DNA of 64,000 bases from NCBI GenBank assembly GCA_028564675.1, contig JAOVVO010000302.1, positions 1 through 64,000 on the forward strand, read 5' to 3'. This document shows positions 25,590 through 39,200 of the stretch, in pieces. The notes under the pieces were generated by a model. It searched no databases, was not told the origin of the DNA, and was given only the letters and a program-made list of their open reading frames with translations. The translations under genes and the position numbers were made by a program. This stretch comes from Onchocerca lupi. Taxonomy: Eukaryota; Nematoda; Chromadorea; Rhabditida; Onchocercidae. Position 1 is the first letter of the stretch, and the number at the start of each line of letters is the position of its first letter.

Positions 25590-28500
25590 TTTGGTATTTC
25601 TTATTTGATGGAAATGCAAGACATATAAAGTATTTCAGACATCAATTAATTATTGCGTCTTTGGAGTGATTCAAGTTGTCTATTGCACCTGACTGAGCAA
25701 AGTACTGGACGAATCAAATTATACCATCTGCAGATGTTCTGCGATGAATGGAATGAAACAAAATGACTTACTTCTCAACTCATTTCCGCAATCACCTGAA
25801 TACATGAATATGACAAAAATAATCTGTGAACAGCTTAACCTGAAAAGACGTCTAAGAATGCATGTACATGAAAAGCGATGCAAATCAGCTCATTAGTAAA
25901 TATATAACAAAGTAAAAAAACCAGCACAAAACTCATACCTTTCTTAAATAATTTCTATCGCATAAATGAACCTTGGAAAGTATATAATCTATGTAAAAAG
26001 CACAACAACATGTAATGCCATGTTGGTAGTAATGAAGATTCACATGCGAGTTATTATGGTCTGTCCTCACTTTCTTCAATTTATCACTTCTTCACAATGT
26101 CTGTATTTGACATCCGTAGCAAATAGTATACATTTACATCTGCTACCCTTGACCCCTCCTTCACCTCTGACCCCCAAGTTCGCTTCTCCCGGCCTCACAA
26201 TCAAATCCCTTCCTTACCTAAAAGTGGACATCGTGTTAAAATGTTCTTGCCGTTCTACTTCACGGTCCGTTATATTTTGTCAGCGAGTACTTCGATAGGA
26301 AGAGACATGTGGCAGAGATATGCTGAGCAGCCGGAAAATACGGTCGGTGCGCAGTAGGCCGAGTCGTTTAGTAGGAATTTGGTTATGTCCGTTTCCCGGA
26401 TTTCCGGATTGACGATGGACTTTGGTTTGTAAATGAGTGTCGGGTGGTATTTGTGCCGAAAGTCCTTCATATGATCTGTTATCAAGCATTATTCTTGGAT
26501 TTCAATAACTGCAGTCAACGTGAAAAAATTTAATTGGGTCTGGCAAATAAATTCCGATATGGTATTTATAAGGATCTGCATTTAGTTTCAAAATCCCGTA
26601 AACTAAGACTTCTTAGATTCTATGACATGTAACCAGATTATTTAACGTATCACTGCTATATTTATCACTATAGTTCTCCTTTATTTTTCCTAAAGAAAAA
26701 AAAAAAACGTCTTAAGGAAAAGGCTTTTAAGGTGGTTTTATGGATATCTTAATATAAATGCTATGGTCATGATCATGCTTTTCCGAGAAACATTTCCTTC
26801 TTATGATATGTGAAATGAACATTTCAAACAGTGCAATTAGTGATTCTGATTCATCAAAATCCGATCTGCTAACTAATGCCTGCGTATGACTGCCTCTGTT
26901 CTCTCATGTAAATGCATATTTCCACTATATATATTTTATTATTGAGTTCAAAGGTTGCTGTATCTCGAGCATTATCATCCACAAAGTTAGTACGATCGTT
27001 TCATTTCTTTAATATTCCCCAAGTCTATAATTCGAGATATTTTTCTTAATTTCATATTTCTAAAGTTTTCCTGCTTACTCTAACTTCGTTAATTGAAATA
27101 TGCTTTGTTGTCCCATTTCATACTCTTCACGACTTCCATCATCAAATCTGATCTCTCTGAATTATTGAAAATTTTGACGTATTGTTACTTTCTCTAAAAA
27201 GTCCCTAAATCCTCATGCAGTTTATATTCAGTTTTACTTGGTAGTGGGAAATGAAGTTCTTCCCACGCACTTGAATGCTTTTGTTGCCAACTAATCAATT
27301 TATTCAAAATTTTTAATGTGTGTGGGAAAATTATTAATGATATATTTGAAAGGCATTATCTCATGAAATCAAAAATTTTCAGACTTATTCTCATACGCAT
27401 ATATGTTTAAAGTTTCCTTTCTTCAAGTTATCATGTTTAAAAACCTTATTAACATTTCTGGTATCCTCCACTTACGACCACAATGGCATGCCATCGTTTC
27501 AATAGTACAGTGATTTCTGAAGATTTTTTTCACGGTTGGAATGCAAAAACTGTTGGCGGTTTTATCGTCTTGAATCTCTAGTAATGTGTTTATGATGCTT
27601 TTCTTTGGATTTAGCTTTCTTTTTTGCAATTTTGAATTTGTGTCTGAACCTTTTTTTTTCTCTTTTTTTAACTTTCACTGCACTCCCGTCCAATTATTCG
27701 ATAGGCCTTTATAAAATTAAATCATTCAACAACAGCCGTTAAGATAGTAAAGATAACAGACATTGCTTATTGGCAAATCACAAGCAATTTTATGGATCAA
27801 TTCAGTGAAATAATTCAGCCATAGTTGCCTTCCATTATACATAAAAATTATGCTCTAAAAAAAATTACGTATGTTTTTAGTAGCTGCATGCCATTTAAAG
27901 AATTTTAAAGTACATTGTTTTCCATTCTTTATATTATTTTGAAGGTTACATTTGTGGAAAAAGCTGACTGATTCGATTTCGTTTGGACTGTTTGTCTTGT
28001 TTCAACATTATATCTGGCGTCGATTCCCCTACGAATCATTTTCGTACTAATTTAAAACACTGAAAAGAACTGTCTGTAAGTTATCCTCTGTTGCAACGTT
28101 TAATTAATAGTTTGACAAATTGGGCAATATTTGTGCACTTTAAAGTCGAAAAACTTACATTATTTCGAGAAAAATGAACATGCAGCAAGACATCGAAAGG
28201 AAATATTCTGCGAGCGAATACAGTATTTGTGTGGAACGAAGGATATAGTTGGTGCTTCAGTTTACAAGGTTTTAACTACACAATTTTGCCATTTCTAGCC
28301 ATGGTTAAGTCCGATTGCACAATATTTCTGGCAGATTACAGCTAAATTTTAAACAATTTTGAAAGTTTTTGAAGAGATACCATTTCTTTGTTTCCTACTT
28401 GGCAATCTGCTTTAAGGGTGGCACACATTCGCAAAATGAAGAAGGGTTCAAACTAAAGAAATTTATGCGAACGACAGTTCAGAAACACTGTTTCCCGGAA

Positions 28501-29218
28501 ATACTAGAAATCGAAAATCGCACTACGAGAAGCGGATGAATTCATTGCTTTACTGCAAGCTGATAATATAACTTTCAAGTTCATGAAAAAAGTTGACTTA
28601 TGAAGTCATGATCACTGGCATCAGTCTCCAAAGCGTAATTCCTCGAAGAGATGGAGTTGCATAAAAAAAAAAATGACTAATTCATAAGCGGTGAGTCCTT
28701 TCCGATAAGTTCGCTTGTGGGAGCATGAATCGGTGCATGTTCTGAGTGGGTGAGAAAACTACGTATAACTAAGTTAATCCGATGAAAACAAACATCAGTC
28801 AATATGTTATTGGCGGCAATTTGTGGGTATTTTTTTAAAAGAGTTTTCATTTGCAGGAGCATTTTTCATTCTTGTACAGTCCCATGCATAACGAAATAGT
28901 TATTTTCTGACTTACTAAAGATGCGGTTCAAACTACTTCAAAAGGCAGAATTTGCTGTAACATCTAAATAAATGGCACAGCATATTCCTATTGCAGAGAA
29001 GTTACGCTTCAGAAATGTATATTATGATGCTGCCAAAATAATATTGATTAGCACTTATATTCCATCTGCTCTCTAGAATTTTCAACCGTACATTCAAAAC
29101 TATAACAAAAGATAACAAATTTGAATCGTTCCTAATCAACATCAGAAGAAACAATTTAAGTCAACAAAGTCTTCCAAATTTCACAGTCCTGGAGTATTTG
29201 GAATTTTCAGAATCTTTT
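25590..29218. other. Spacer upstream of sir-2.1, with a GC-richer patch
   Basis: No gene is supported. The sir-2.1 promoter should be at the left end and the transporter 3' UTR at the right end. About 26130-26480 is visibly richer in G and C than its surroundings and has overlapping open frames on both strands. A minus-strand frame at 26270-26485 reads like a protein (KYHPTLIYKPKSIVNPEIRE) but matches nothing I know, and I could not join it to exons. It may be a 5' exon, a promoter-associated patch or a transposon remnant. The rest (26500-29200) is AT-rich with only short frames. Confidence 0.4.
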
Positions 29219-32200
29219 CTATACGGGATCATTTTTCTTTTTTGAAGCATTTGACAGCGTCAACAATTCTTCATTTGCTAGACGAAAATTATCTTCAATT
29301 TCTTCAATTGTTTCTGGTAATGGTTTACCCATTGTTTCAGGTATACAAAATATTACAACTAAACCGGCCACCAGTGAAAGACTACCAAACGGAATGATCA
29401 TTGCCCATGCTCCAAACCGTTCCACCTGTAAAAAGAAAGAAATTCATGAAATATTCAAAACGGACTTCACTTTAAGACTTCTATTTCAGTTATTGCACTT
29501 CCGAACACACTATTCTTATAAGCGAAAAAAAAAAAAAATTTTTTTTCTGATGTCCAGCTGCAGTATTCTTCAAATAGCAATACATGGGAAGCAAAACACT
29601 GCTGCAATCCCAATAATTTATCCAATAAACTTGATTCTGATGGAACTCCTATACCATAATGAATATATCGAATACTGAATGAGCAGTGAATTTCTAAAAG
29701 AACATACAATCCACATGACAATATAGCAAGACAGGTTGGCGCCGACACGAGCAACCATCGAACAGCATCCCATTGCCAAATTACGAATCACTGTAGGATA
29801 TAATTCGGGAGTAACAGTATAAATCACTGCATAGCAGCCAGTGATAGAAGCTTTTGCGATTAAAAATTGTAGGACGCTAATAATCCAGTGCACTGAAATG
29901 TTTTAAATAGGAACAGACCATACAAAACTTAACTGAGAAGATGAATTAAAAATGCTGTACGGTAACACCATGAACATCTTACGAATAGCTGTTACGAAGC
30001 CATATTTGATAAGCGCCATAAATACAGCAGTGAACAACTGAATATTTCTAATGATCCTTATCATATGTAAAAAGGTCGCATTTTATATTCGCAATGCTTC
30101 TTGTAAAAGATCTGTTGTTCGAAAATCTAATAAGTATGGATAGAAAACTGAAGAAATTGGATGTTTCTAGAAATTGTACCTTCTGCAGGGAGAAGGAGGT
30201 TAGAAAGCATGCATAACGCAGCAAGAAAGTATCCTCCAGCAAAGAGTGGCTTCCGGCCGATTTTGTCGATAAATGCAAAGATTAACAAAAGGGCTGGTAT
30301 TTCGGCTATACCACCGATGATAAATGTTCCATAGAAATCACCACCAAGAAAATCAGTTTTCATAGAAACACCATAGTAAATCATCGACACAACCTATGAA
30401 ATATTTCAAACGGTAAAGAGAAAGTTGTTCACATACTGTTCTAAGCAGTTTTTCAAACTAAGCAACTCTTCAAAAATTGAATAACAGTCTATAAATATGT
30501 GGAAATCCCTGAAATTAAATCTCACTGGCCATAAGAAAAGGCATGAGAATGTACGCATTCGTATGCGTGGTGTTCGAATAAGATCAAGATAGTTATATTT
30601 TCTTTGTGGAGAACGATTTGGTGCAGTCTTTTCCGGAAAATCAATTTGATCCCACCACTTTTCTGGCAAGCGTGCACCATTAATTTTTGCCGCACGTTGC
30701 AAGATTTTATCGGCTTCTTCATATTTATGCTGTGCCACGAGCCATCGTGCACTTTCAGGAACAATCCTAAATTTATAAAAATTTGATGTAATAGTTACGG
30801 CTCTTATAACTGCACTTCTCCACTTTTTCCAAATTCACTTTCTTTATTATTCCGTAATTTTTTTACACAGAAATTCATATTTAAAGATATGCATTCTGTA
30901 CTCACCACCAGTAGCACATAAATATAAGTGCAGGTAACGAAATGGCAAGTTGCAGATACCGATAATCGCGAATAAAATATGCAAGACATCCCAGAATAAT
31001 TTGACCAAACGAGAAAAATATCCCTGATATTACTGAAGCAACTTTTCTTTTGGAAGGACCGACCAATTCCATACCTATAACAAGCAACACTACCGGAATA
31101 TTTCCAAAAAAGAGAATAGTGAAGAATATTAACTAATACTTATCAAGTGAAGAATATACCAATTACAACAGCAATAACGAAGATGCCAGGATGTGCAAAT
31201 CCAACAGCGGCCCGTAATAAAGCAAATGCTGTCCAGTATGGTACCACTGCCATCAAAACACCAGATATTATTAGCATAATTATCGCGATGAAGAATACTT
31301 TTTTACGACCAATCCTGCAATGACATGTAGTTTCTTCCTAGTTTTCAACTTTCGATAACAGTAAGATTTGACAGAAAATGACAAAAGTTGAGAAATCTCA
31401 CATATTAAAAATACCTGTCACCTAGGAAACCAAACAGAAGTGAACCACCCATTTGTCCAATATAGTAAGTAGATTGAATGAATGCTTTCAATACTGACCA
31501 TTCGCACACAATTTGCCACTAAAATATTGTTTTTAACTAAAATACTTTAATATCCTATTAATATATTTAGTTGCTGTCATTTTCATCCAAAGCATTAAAA
31601 CAATGAAGATATTAAAATCATTTACCGCATTGCAGTATGGCGATGACAGCACTAATAGTGCTGGAGTTCGCCAAAACCTATACCCAAAAGATTCAAGTCA
31701 AGAAGACCCTGCCGTATGTTGACTTATAAAATAAGCAGTCCGAACCATCATCAAATTTACAAATAAAGTAAACGGAATAACCTGATACTTATGATGGTGA
31801 ATTTCCCTTAGAAGAATCCTACAAGATGTTCTAGGCACCAATATCATAAGAAGACTACACTGAATGATGGCAATGGGCATTCCTTGAGGTATAATTGAGA
31901 ATAATATTACTTTTTTATTTTAAACAAGAGTTTTTGCGAGTGATTCGTAGAAACTAGATTCTACGCTTCAAGAACAAAAATTCAGTATACTTCGATTTTG
32001 GAATCCCGAATCAAATTTCTGATCCTTTTCGAGTTTATTCATGTGTTGTAAGCAAAATAATTCTCTAAAGAAAAAAATCCTACTCGATTAATGGCCGAGT
32101 ATTTGATTTCCGATAAATCATAAACATATCCAAACCGACAAGTCGAATCATTACGTAATTGACATTCTTGATATCTGCACCGTCCTTTTTTCTCCGTACA

Positions 32201-33605
32201 GTTTTCTGCGGTTATAAGCAGATCACTTTGCGTCCAATAGCTTGCATCCAATCCTTCATTTGGCAAACGACATCTTAAAAAATATTGAAAATCTTGAAGA
32301 ATTATTAGGCCGATGGAATCTTCCGTTCCACTGAATAGAAAAAGGGTTTTAGTCTGAAACTGCTAGCGTCACATATTCCATTAGATTATATCTTTACAAA
32401 TTAGAAATCAGAACAAGTTTATACTCCCATTACATGTTGCGTGAACTTACATTTGGCTTTCTGTTTTCTTTATGGTTCGATGAAGCAGAAAACAAGATAT
32501 TATTAGTGATAGAATATTATTTTACGCATTCACGCATATTCAAATGTTATACCTTCAAAAAGATTTAATTCGTTCGTACAGATTTTTTCCGTAAAGAACA
32601 AAACCCAGGGAAAATGTTCTGATACAGCAATTCTTTGAAGTTTTTTTTCTCGGTGTCTACTCTGGGATTTAGTTATGGTTTATTTCGTTTATGTTTTGTT
32701 TTGTTTTGGTTTGCTATCTTATTTTTAGGATAATTGTTGCTGTTTTAGTTTATTTCCGGTGTTCTATTTTCTGATTCATTAATATCAGATATTAATAAAG
32801 TTGCATATTTTCGACTTAATAGATGTAATTCACTCTGTCAAAACCTTATTAAAGATCGCTCAGACTTTCAATATTATGACATCATTGTTATTCAGATGTA
32901 ATTGCACTAGGGATCCGTAAATATTGCATAAAGCAATGCCAATGAGGAAAATCTTTCGCGGGCAAGAGTCATAAACTGCTCAAAATTTCTGAACATGATT
33001 GCAGGTATCCCGATTTTTCTTTACTATTCTCAAAATATATTCATGTCGAAAGCTTCATCAAAATCAGATCATTCTGTTCCCGACCCAGCAGATTTGATCT
33101 CAACCGTTAGCCATATGAATCATTCTTTCTCTAGTTTCGAAATTCCCATATCCTCATATAGAAATTGTTTTTTCTGCTTTAGCGGGCCACTTTGTTTAAA
33201 ATCTAGTTTTTACAACGTGATTAAAAACTCGTCCATAGACGATGGGGTTAATGAAGCTCCTCGACAATTGCCGAGCAAATTAATTGGAAAAGTGAAAAAT
33301 ATTACGTGACTACTCGGTTGTTCAAGTACGCAAAGTGAATTCATTGTATTGATTTTATCTTTTCAGATACAATTGTGCATTTTATAGAAGTGTATTTTAG
33401 AAAAAAAATTTCTATAGTACAAATATTTTTTTAGTCAAACTTTTCAAGAAATTACAAACCTATGCGGTACAGAGGCAGCGCTGAATGTCCACGACAATGC
33501 ATGCATGGAAACAAATATAATTGGCAAGCATACCAATATGAACTGAATCTTTTGATAACGACCAAATTCACCCAGATTAGTAAACAACAATTCGTCGAAT
33601 TTCAT
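29219..33605 (-). CDS. Organic cation/carnitine transporter, SLC22 (OCT) family
   Basis: A plasma-membrane major-facilitator protein that should move organic cations or zwitterions. The ATG at 33605 starts MKFDELLFTNLGEFGRYQKI, the standard SLC22 N-terminus with the first membrane helix. Exons then encode a Cys-rich extracellular loop (about 32050-32270, CTEKKGRCRYQECQLRNDST with a glycosylation sequon), membrane helices and the MFS loop GFLGDR/IGRKKV (31170-31515), more helices (30905-31076), the VPESARWL sequence (30530-30770), helices 7-12 (29710-30394) with IGRKPL, and a tail with CIPETMGKPLPETIEEIED (29219-29425). The motifs are those of OCT transporters and the length is typical. Which member (C. 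elegans oct-1, oct-2 or another) and which substrate cannot be told from sequence alone. The gap between exons 33460 and about 32270 is the largest intron. Confidence 0.9.
32995..33309 (+). other. Antisense open frame inside a transporter intron
   Basis: An ATG-started frame of 104 codons lies on the plus strand within the first large intron of the minus-strand transporter gene. It is rich in Ser and contains a Cys pair (NCFFCFSG). I recognise no domain, there is no signal peptide, and no splice signals tie it to other exons. At this base composition a frame of this length can occur by chance. It could be a nested gene, so it is recorded, but with low confidence. Confidence 0.15.
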
Positions 33606-36248
33606 TTCGAAGTGAACCTCAAATTTAGATCGGTAAAAAAGTGTTTCTGCATTGTGGTGGCATTTCAAATGCAATAATATATGCGCTGTGACGTCACACG
33701 CAGCAATTTTATGCATAATTCAAGTATAACTTATCTAGAGATGAAGTGGACGTAACATTTCAGAGGCATCAGTTCTCTGAAAATAGCACCAGAATAAGAT
33801 AGGAGTTAGAAAAAAAAGAGATGCCTAGCATAGTTATTATCATCATGGATAACATTTCTTGAAAAACGGGAAGAGGCAGCCCAGTCCATTAGTCATAGAC
33901 GAGAATAGAAGGAGAGTCCGAACATATGTTTGACCCGACTATCTTCCGGAATATGATCTTTGGGACAATTTTTGTATCGTTGCAAAGTCGGAACAAATGA
34001 TGAGAGCGCTCATTCATAGGGACGTTGAGACTTTTCACATGCTTCTTCGCTTCGCGTCTCGAAGCCTTCCGTATTGATCAATGATACTTTTTTTTGTTGA
34101 ACAGAACAAAAATTATCGTACATAGAACACACTGCATGCAACAAAGATTTGATGCAGAATTAGCATAAAATAGGAAGGAAGCAAGATATCAGAAATTAAC
34201 GATGAGTTATAGAAGATTTACAGGGCTATCGATCCGGTCGGTCATGGTCCTTCGATTATTCGTTACTATGCCATCTATGATATCTCTCTTATATTATCAG
34301 TCCTTTTCCTAAACCTCTATCGCATCACTGTTATTGATTAATTGCTACACTTATAATTGCCATCCACGAACTTTGGGTAACAGCTATCATCTCCCAAGAT
34401 GTCATTATATCTTGCGAGAGCGCCATATTTCAAATAAATTTTTATCTGTAGCTATTCTTCCTCGCAATTATCTTTCAAAAATTTCGCATATCGATTATTT
34501 CTACAAAATCTTGCATGTGACTTTAAATTTTCAAACCATTATCTTTTTATTGGACAAAAAATTGATCTCAAACATTAAAATCACTCAATCACCCCCACCC
34601 TGCTGTAGACTTATGGACTGATGATATATTGGTATAGCTGACTGCTAGATGCAGGTAATTCTGATCGATCGTTGAATAATTGATTCAAAAAAGCATATAA
34701 ATTCATGATCCTTACTTCACGTTTTCATTATTATCCATCTCGAAGTATAAGATTACGCTAAATTTCATTTTCTGAAGCCATATTATAAAAAAAATTATCG
34801 GAAAAGAGGAGCGTGGCTACGAATGGAACAAAGAAAAAACGTAATAATAAGCTGAAACAGTGCGAAAGGTATATTCATGATAATGTGATATGATAACTTT
34901 CGAATCTCAGGAATGAAGTATTAATGCATGAATGCAACTATTTAATTCAATTTCCTCTGATTTTTATACTTAATGTTCTAATAAATGCTGTTGGTCCGAA
35001 ATAGATTATAAATGTACCTTCTATTAAATATAAATAGTTTTCGATTTTTTTCTGTTGAAGAACGATGAATCCAACTTCGAAGTGGACACTTTGCTTCCTC
35101 TCCTCTTCCTCCAAAAAAAGAGAAACTTATGAATATAAAGGCAAATTTTCCAAATCATCCTTGACCGTACTTTCGATAAAGTTGCCTTCCCATCAATTCA
35201 TGCCAACAAAAAGAATTTAATCCATTTTGTGGCTACTTTTAGTCGAGAAAGCAGAGTAGCCAAAAAAAAAGAAAAAAAAAACATTACAGTACCTGATTCG
35301 TTTGTGAGATCAAAAATTGAATTTTGGAAGTTATTCGTCAGATATCAGAGAATTTGGAGATAGCAATGAATCGAATAACTCATAATAAACGAGTAAACAA
35401 TACAATAACACAGTAACACAAATGGATGGATATGAACAGCAAAATATTTCTAATAGCGCCAGCATTAGCGATTCTTATCAGTACAGATAAATATCAATTG
35501 ATGCTGAACTGTAGAAAAATTACTGAAAATTCATTAGCTTTGAGAAACTCATTTTGCATTTAAGTCAATGAAATTTAAAAAGCTAAAATATGCGTTAGTG
35601 ATTTTGAAAAAACAAACAGAAACGAAGCTTCATACATCATCAGCTTAAAGTTAAACGAATTTAAGTTGATGATCTGATGATTGACATTAAGTATTGAATT
35701 CACCTGCCTTTTGTAATACTACTGAGGTAATCATGTAGAATGGAGCAGTATGTATTGAACAGATTCTCTTTAAAATAAATCTGCTTAACAAATTTCCGAA
35801 CTATGCTGCATTAGATCATAAACCATGACTTTAATCTTGACAACCTGTTTTCTTTTCTTTTTTTTAATTACAATTCTTAGCTATTTTTTTCGATTATCAC
35901 TTAATAATAGTGATTCGTGACATAATATTCCTGCACAACTCGAATCTGCAATTCCCAACGAGAAGATTTGATTTATTTATCAGTTATGATGTATAGCATA
36001 GTGAAATTATGTGAAATGATATGTGTCAGATTCATAATTCTACTTTTTTGCGTTATAAAATTTATCCAGTCATTCATAAGAAGAACTAGCCTGTCTGTTT
36101 CCAATCTACTATTATTATATTAACTTACGAACAAAATATTGAAGATATGTGCCATAAATAAAATTTATTTGATAAGGACAAGTCTTTGATTCAAATATTT
36201 TTGAGCAATTTCATCATACAATTTCTTTTATAAGTACGAAAAATAAGT
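33606..36248. other. Spacer between transporter and IFT122
   Basis: The left end should be the promoter of the transporter and the right end the 3' UTR of IFT122. I see no supported gene. A patch at about 33860-34100 is less AT-rich and has a 57-codon open stretch on the minus strand, without family resemblance. A plus-strand frame of 95 codons at 34334-34621 also lacks any recognisable domain. Confidence 0.5.
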
Positions 36249-39200
36249 TTATTCTATATCGTTGTCGCCAATAAAATTATGATTTGTTTTCTTTTGTGGA
36301 GCAACATGGCAGAAAGGGCACCCACCAGTCTTGAGGCATGCTATTTCAAAGTCGTCCGCATGAAACATCTGAAAAAAAAAAGAACTTAAGTTATTATAAA
36401 TTTCAATACTAAAAATATGTTTGCCTAAATCTTTAAGATATGAGAAAGTCTCCTAATTTTTTGGGAAGACACTGATATCGGGACAAGCTCTAGTAATTTT
36501 CGATGAATATTTTACGCGGAAGAATCAATTTTCTGTGTTTGCTATATGCGGGCTGATTTTAGATCGCCAATAGGTGATGACGCTTTGAGATTATTTCTGA
36601 TTGACAAAAATGTACATAATCTAAGACAAAAAAAGTGAGGAAAGGCCGGGACAACCAATATGACGACACTACTAAATCAAGAAAAAAATCAGAAAAACGA
36701 AAAGACTCGCTTCCAAAAATAATTCATATTTTTATGGAATTTTGGGCAGCTCAAATTTCGAGATTAAAAATAAATAATAAATTTATAAAAAGTCAGAAAA
36801 AACGCCCCGCCATATTGAATAAGGCTAACTGTTATGAAAAGTTAGTTAATATAGTTTAATATATATATATGAAAAAGAACAAACACGATAACAAGAACTG
36901 CACTGAATTATTGAGATTTCAGGTATTATATTGTAATAGAAACGGGTAACGAATGGTGGCGGCCATTCAGCAATTATAACTTGTTGCTTTTCCAACTTGA
37001 GCAATATCTCACGATTTGCCATAACTTTACCAGTTTTCAGGCTCATCTGAATATATTTTTATTTCAGCGATAGGGAATTTACTAAAAGATTTCACACTGA
37101 AATAAAAATAATATTAGCACTGCCCGAACATTTTGTGCAGCTGGTGGCACAAAAAACTATACAAGAAAAAGTCAAACCTTACAAGTGAGATTTACAATAC
37201 AGTCATTCCGTCAAAAACTTATTTCAATCATTTATTGGTAAGACTAATGAAAAATTTCGAACCGACCTGCTCTTGTAAAGGATTTTCAATCTGGCCAAGA
37301 GGGGGTTCAGCGTTGATCAGCTGTCGAGCTTCTTCTAAATTTATGTCATCGCTGACAATAAATTCTACAAGAGGTAGAACTTCTGCAAAAATTGTTTTTA
37401 ATGAATATCTCGATATAAATTAATGAAAACATAGTTAACATTTTGCATAATGCTGCAAAAAATAGGCAGTTAGTGTATCTTAGAACTTTGTTAGATTTCC
37501 AGAATTCCTTTTCTTTTTCTTTTTTTCTATGTCAAAGATGTGAAGAAAACTTCCATGTTTCAAATGTGAATCAGCATAAAGTATGAAGTGAAATCTCAAA
37601 GAACTCAAACTTTATTGTCTACTAGCTGGACCGGGTCACGCTCCACGCGACCAATCCAGCTATCTATAAGGGACGGCCATGCTTTGCGTGTTCAGCTCCA
37701 GACAGTCTATATAAATAAAAATGTTAATATTCGCTTGTTCAAAATCTTAAATATTCGAAAGTTTTTAAACGCGAGCCTCATTTATATTAATTCAAGATCT
37801 TAGATATCGGGAAGTCCTTACCTGTTGCTTTGAAATTTTGATGCAACTTTACATTGGAATACACGCATATTTTTATGTACATGCGTTGCTGTAGCTCAGT
37901 GTGGTTATGTGAAAAAAAAGAAGAGAAAGCGCATGTTTCTAGTGTTTGAGAAAAAAAACTGATGGCTTCTAAGTTGATTAGTAGTTTAGTTGGATTGGAG
38001 ACTGATTCTTGCTATTGTGATTAGGCTAGATCAGCAATAAGTGTGAAGAAGTTTTTTGTGTTTGTGTGGTAGAGATGAATCCTGTTGAGAAAGGTTTTAT
38101 TGATTGCTGAAGCGTGATTCTTTCTAACAAACAATTATCAGAGAATATCCAGGCAAACTGATAACTGGGTTATTTTTTCTTTTGTAGCTAATAGGAAAGA
38201 ATAGTGTTCAAGTGAATAGTCGGATTGCTGAATTTATGTCAACCATCGGCAGTAGCGCAGGGAACCGACTTTATGATAAATTTGTCCTTTTATTTTGAAA
38301 GCTGGCATGAATTGTGTTGCTACGATTTCGGCGCCAAACGGCATAATTTGGAAGCATAAGTTGTATTACCTGATTTTAGTCAGGAAACGCTTTGATTCGG
38401 CGGTATATCCGGCAAGCAAAATTTTTAATGGCTCTGGCGATTCTTCAAGTTGAGGCAGTTTAATTTTTCCGGCAGCGCAACACATTCCTTTCATTTCTTC
38501 ACTAAATTTCAAATCCATGCAATAAGGACATACTTCAGTCATAATGCCGATAAGAGCATAGCGGCTCAAACCATAATCATTAGCTGAGTTATACCCGGAA
38601 TGCAAGCGATTGTAATCGCATGGTTGCCAAACACGGAGTCGTCTTTAACATTGATCTCCTATTTCTCGTTGACTTTCAGCCTGTCGCATTCATTAAGTTC
38701 AAAGCAAATCTGAAACTGCAAAACACGATCGACATGCTCGCAACCGTGAATCCTCAAGTCTGGCTACATGTCATTCTGCTCGCATTTGAGCCATTTTTTG
38801 TCTTGCTATGCTCATTCGCTGATGCCCATTCTTCCTCAGTTTGATTTGCGACTAATCTCGCAATACTTCCGTTCTACGCGAATACGATGACCTAAGTTTG
38901 ATCTTCTACGAGGCATTATTTGGATAAACTAAAGCATACTGATCGCACAATATTTAAGATTTTCCAAGCAAATTAATCACTGGATTATTCTTTCCTTTGT
39001 CATTTGTAGGGACGAATATAATTCCTTGACTGTCGATTTGCTGCTATTGCTGCGTCGATCTGTGTCGTTGCAAAACAGTCGCTGTGTCGGTGTAAAAATT
39101 ACGAACTGAACTGCTTGTTGAACCGGAATTGTTATCGAACTTGAGTTCTTAATGTTGGAAAAATTATTTTACAATCTTTGTGAGTTTACAATATTTTCTG

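Noticed and set aside
37860..37925. Possible tRNA-like stretch near 37890 (GTTGCTGTAGCTCAG)
   Set aside because: It lacks a T-arm motif and acceptor stem pairing and lies within Helitron sequence.
38620..38844. Plus-strand frame of 74 codons
   Set aside because: It is the antisense of the Helitron N-terminal region and has no independent support.
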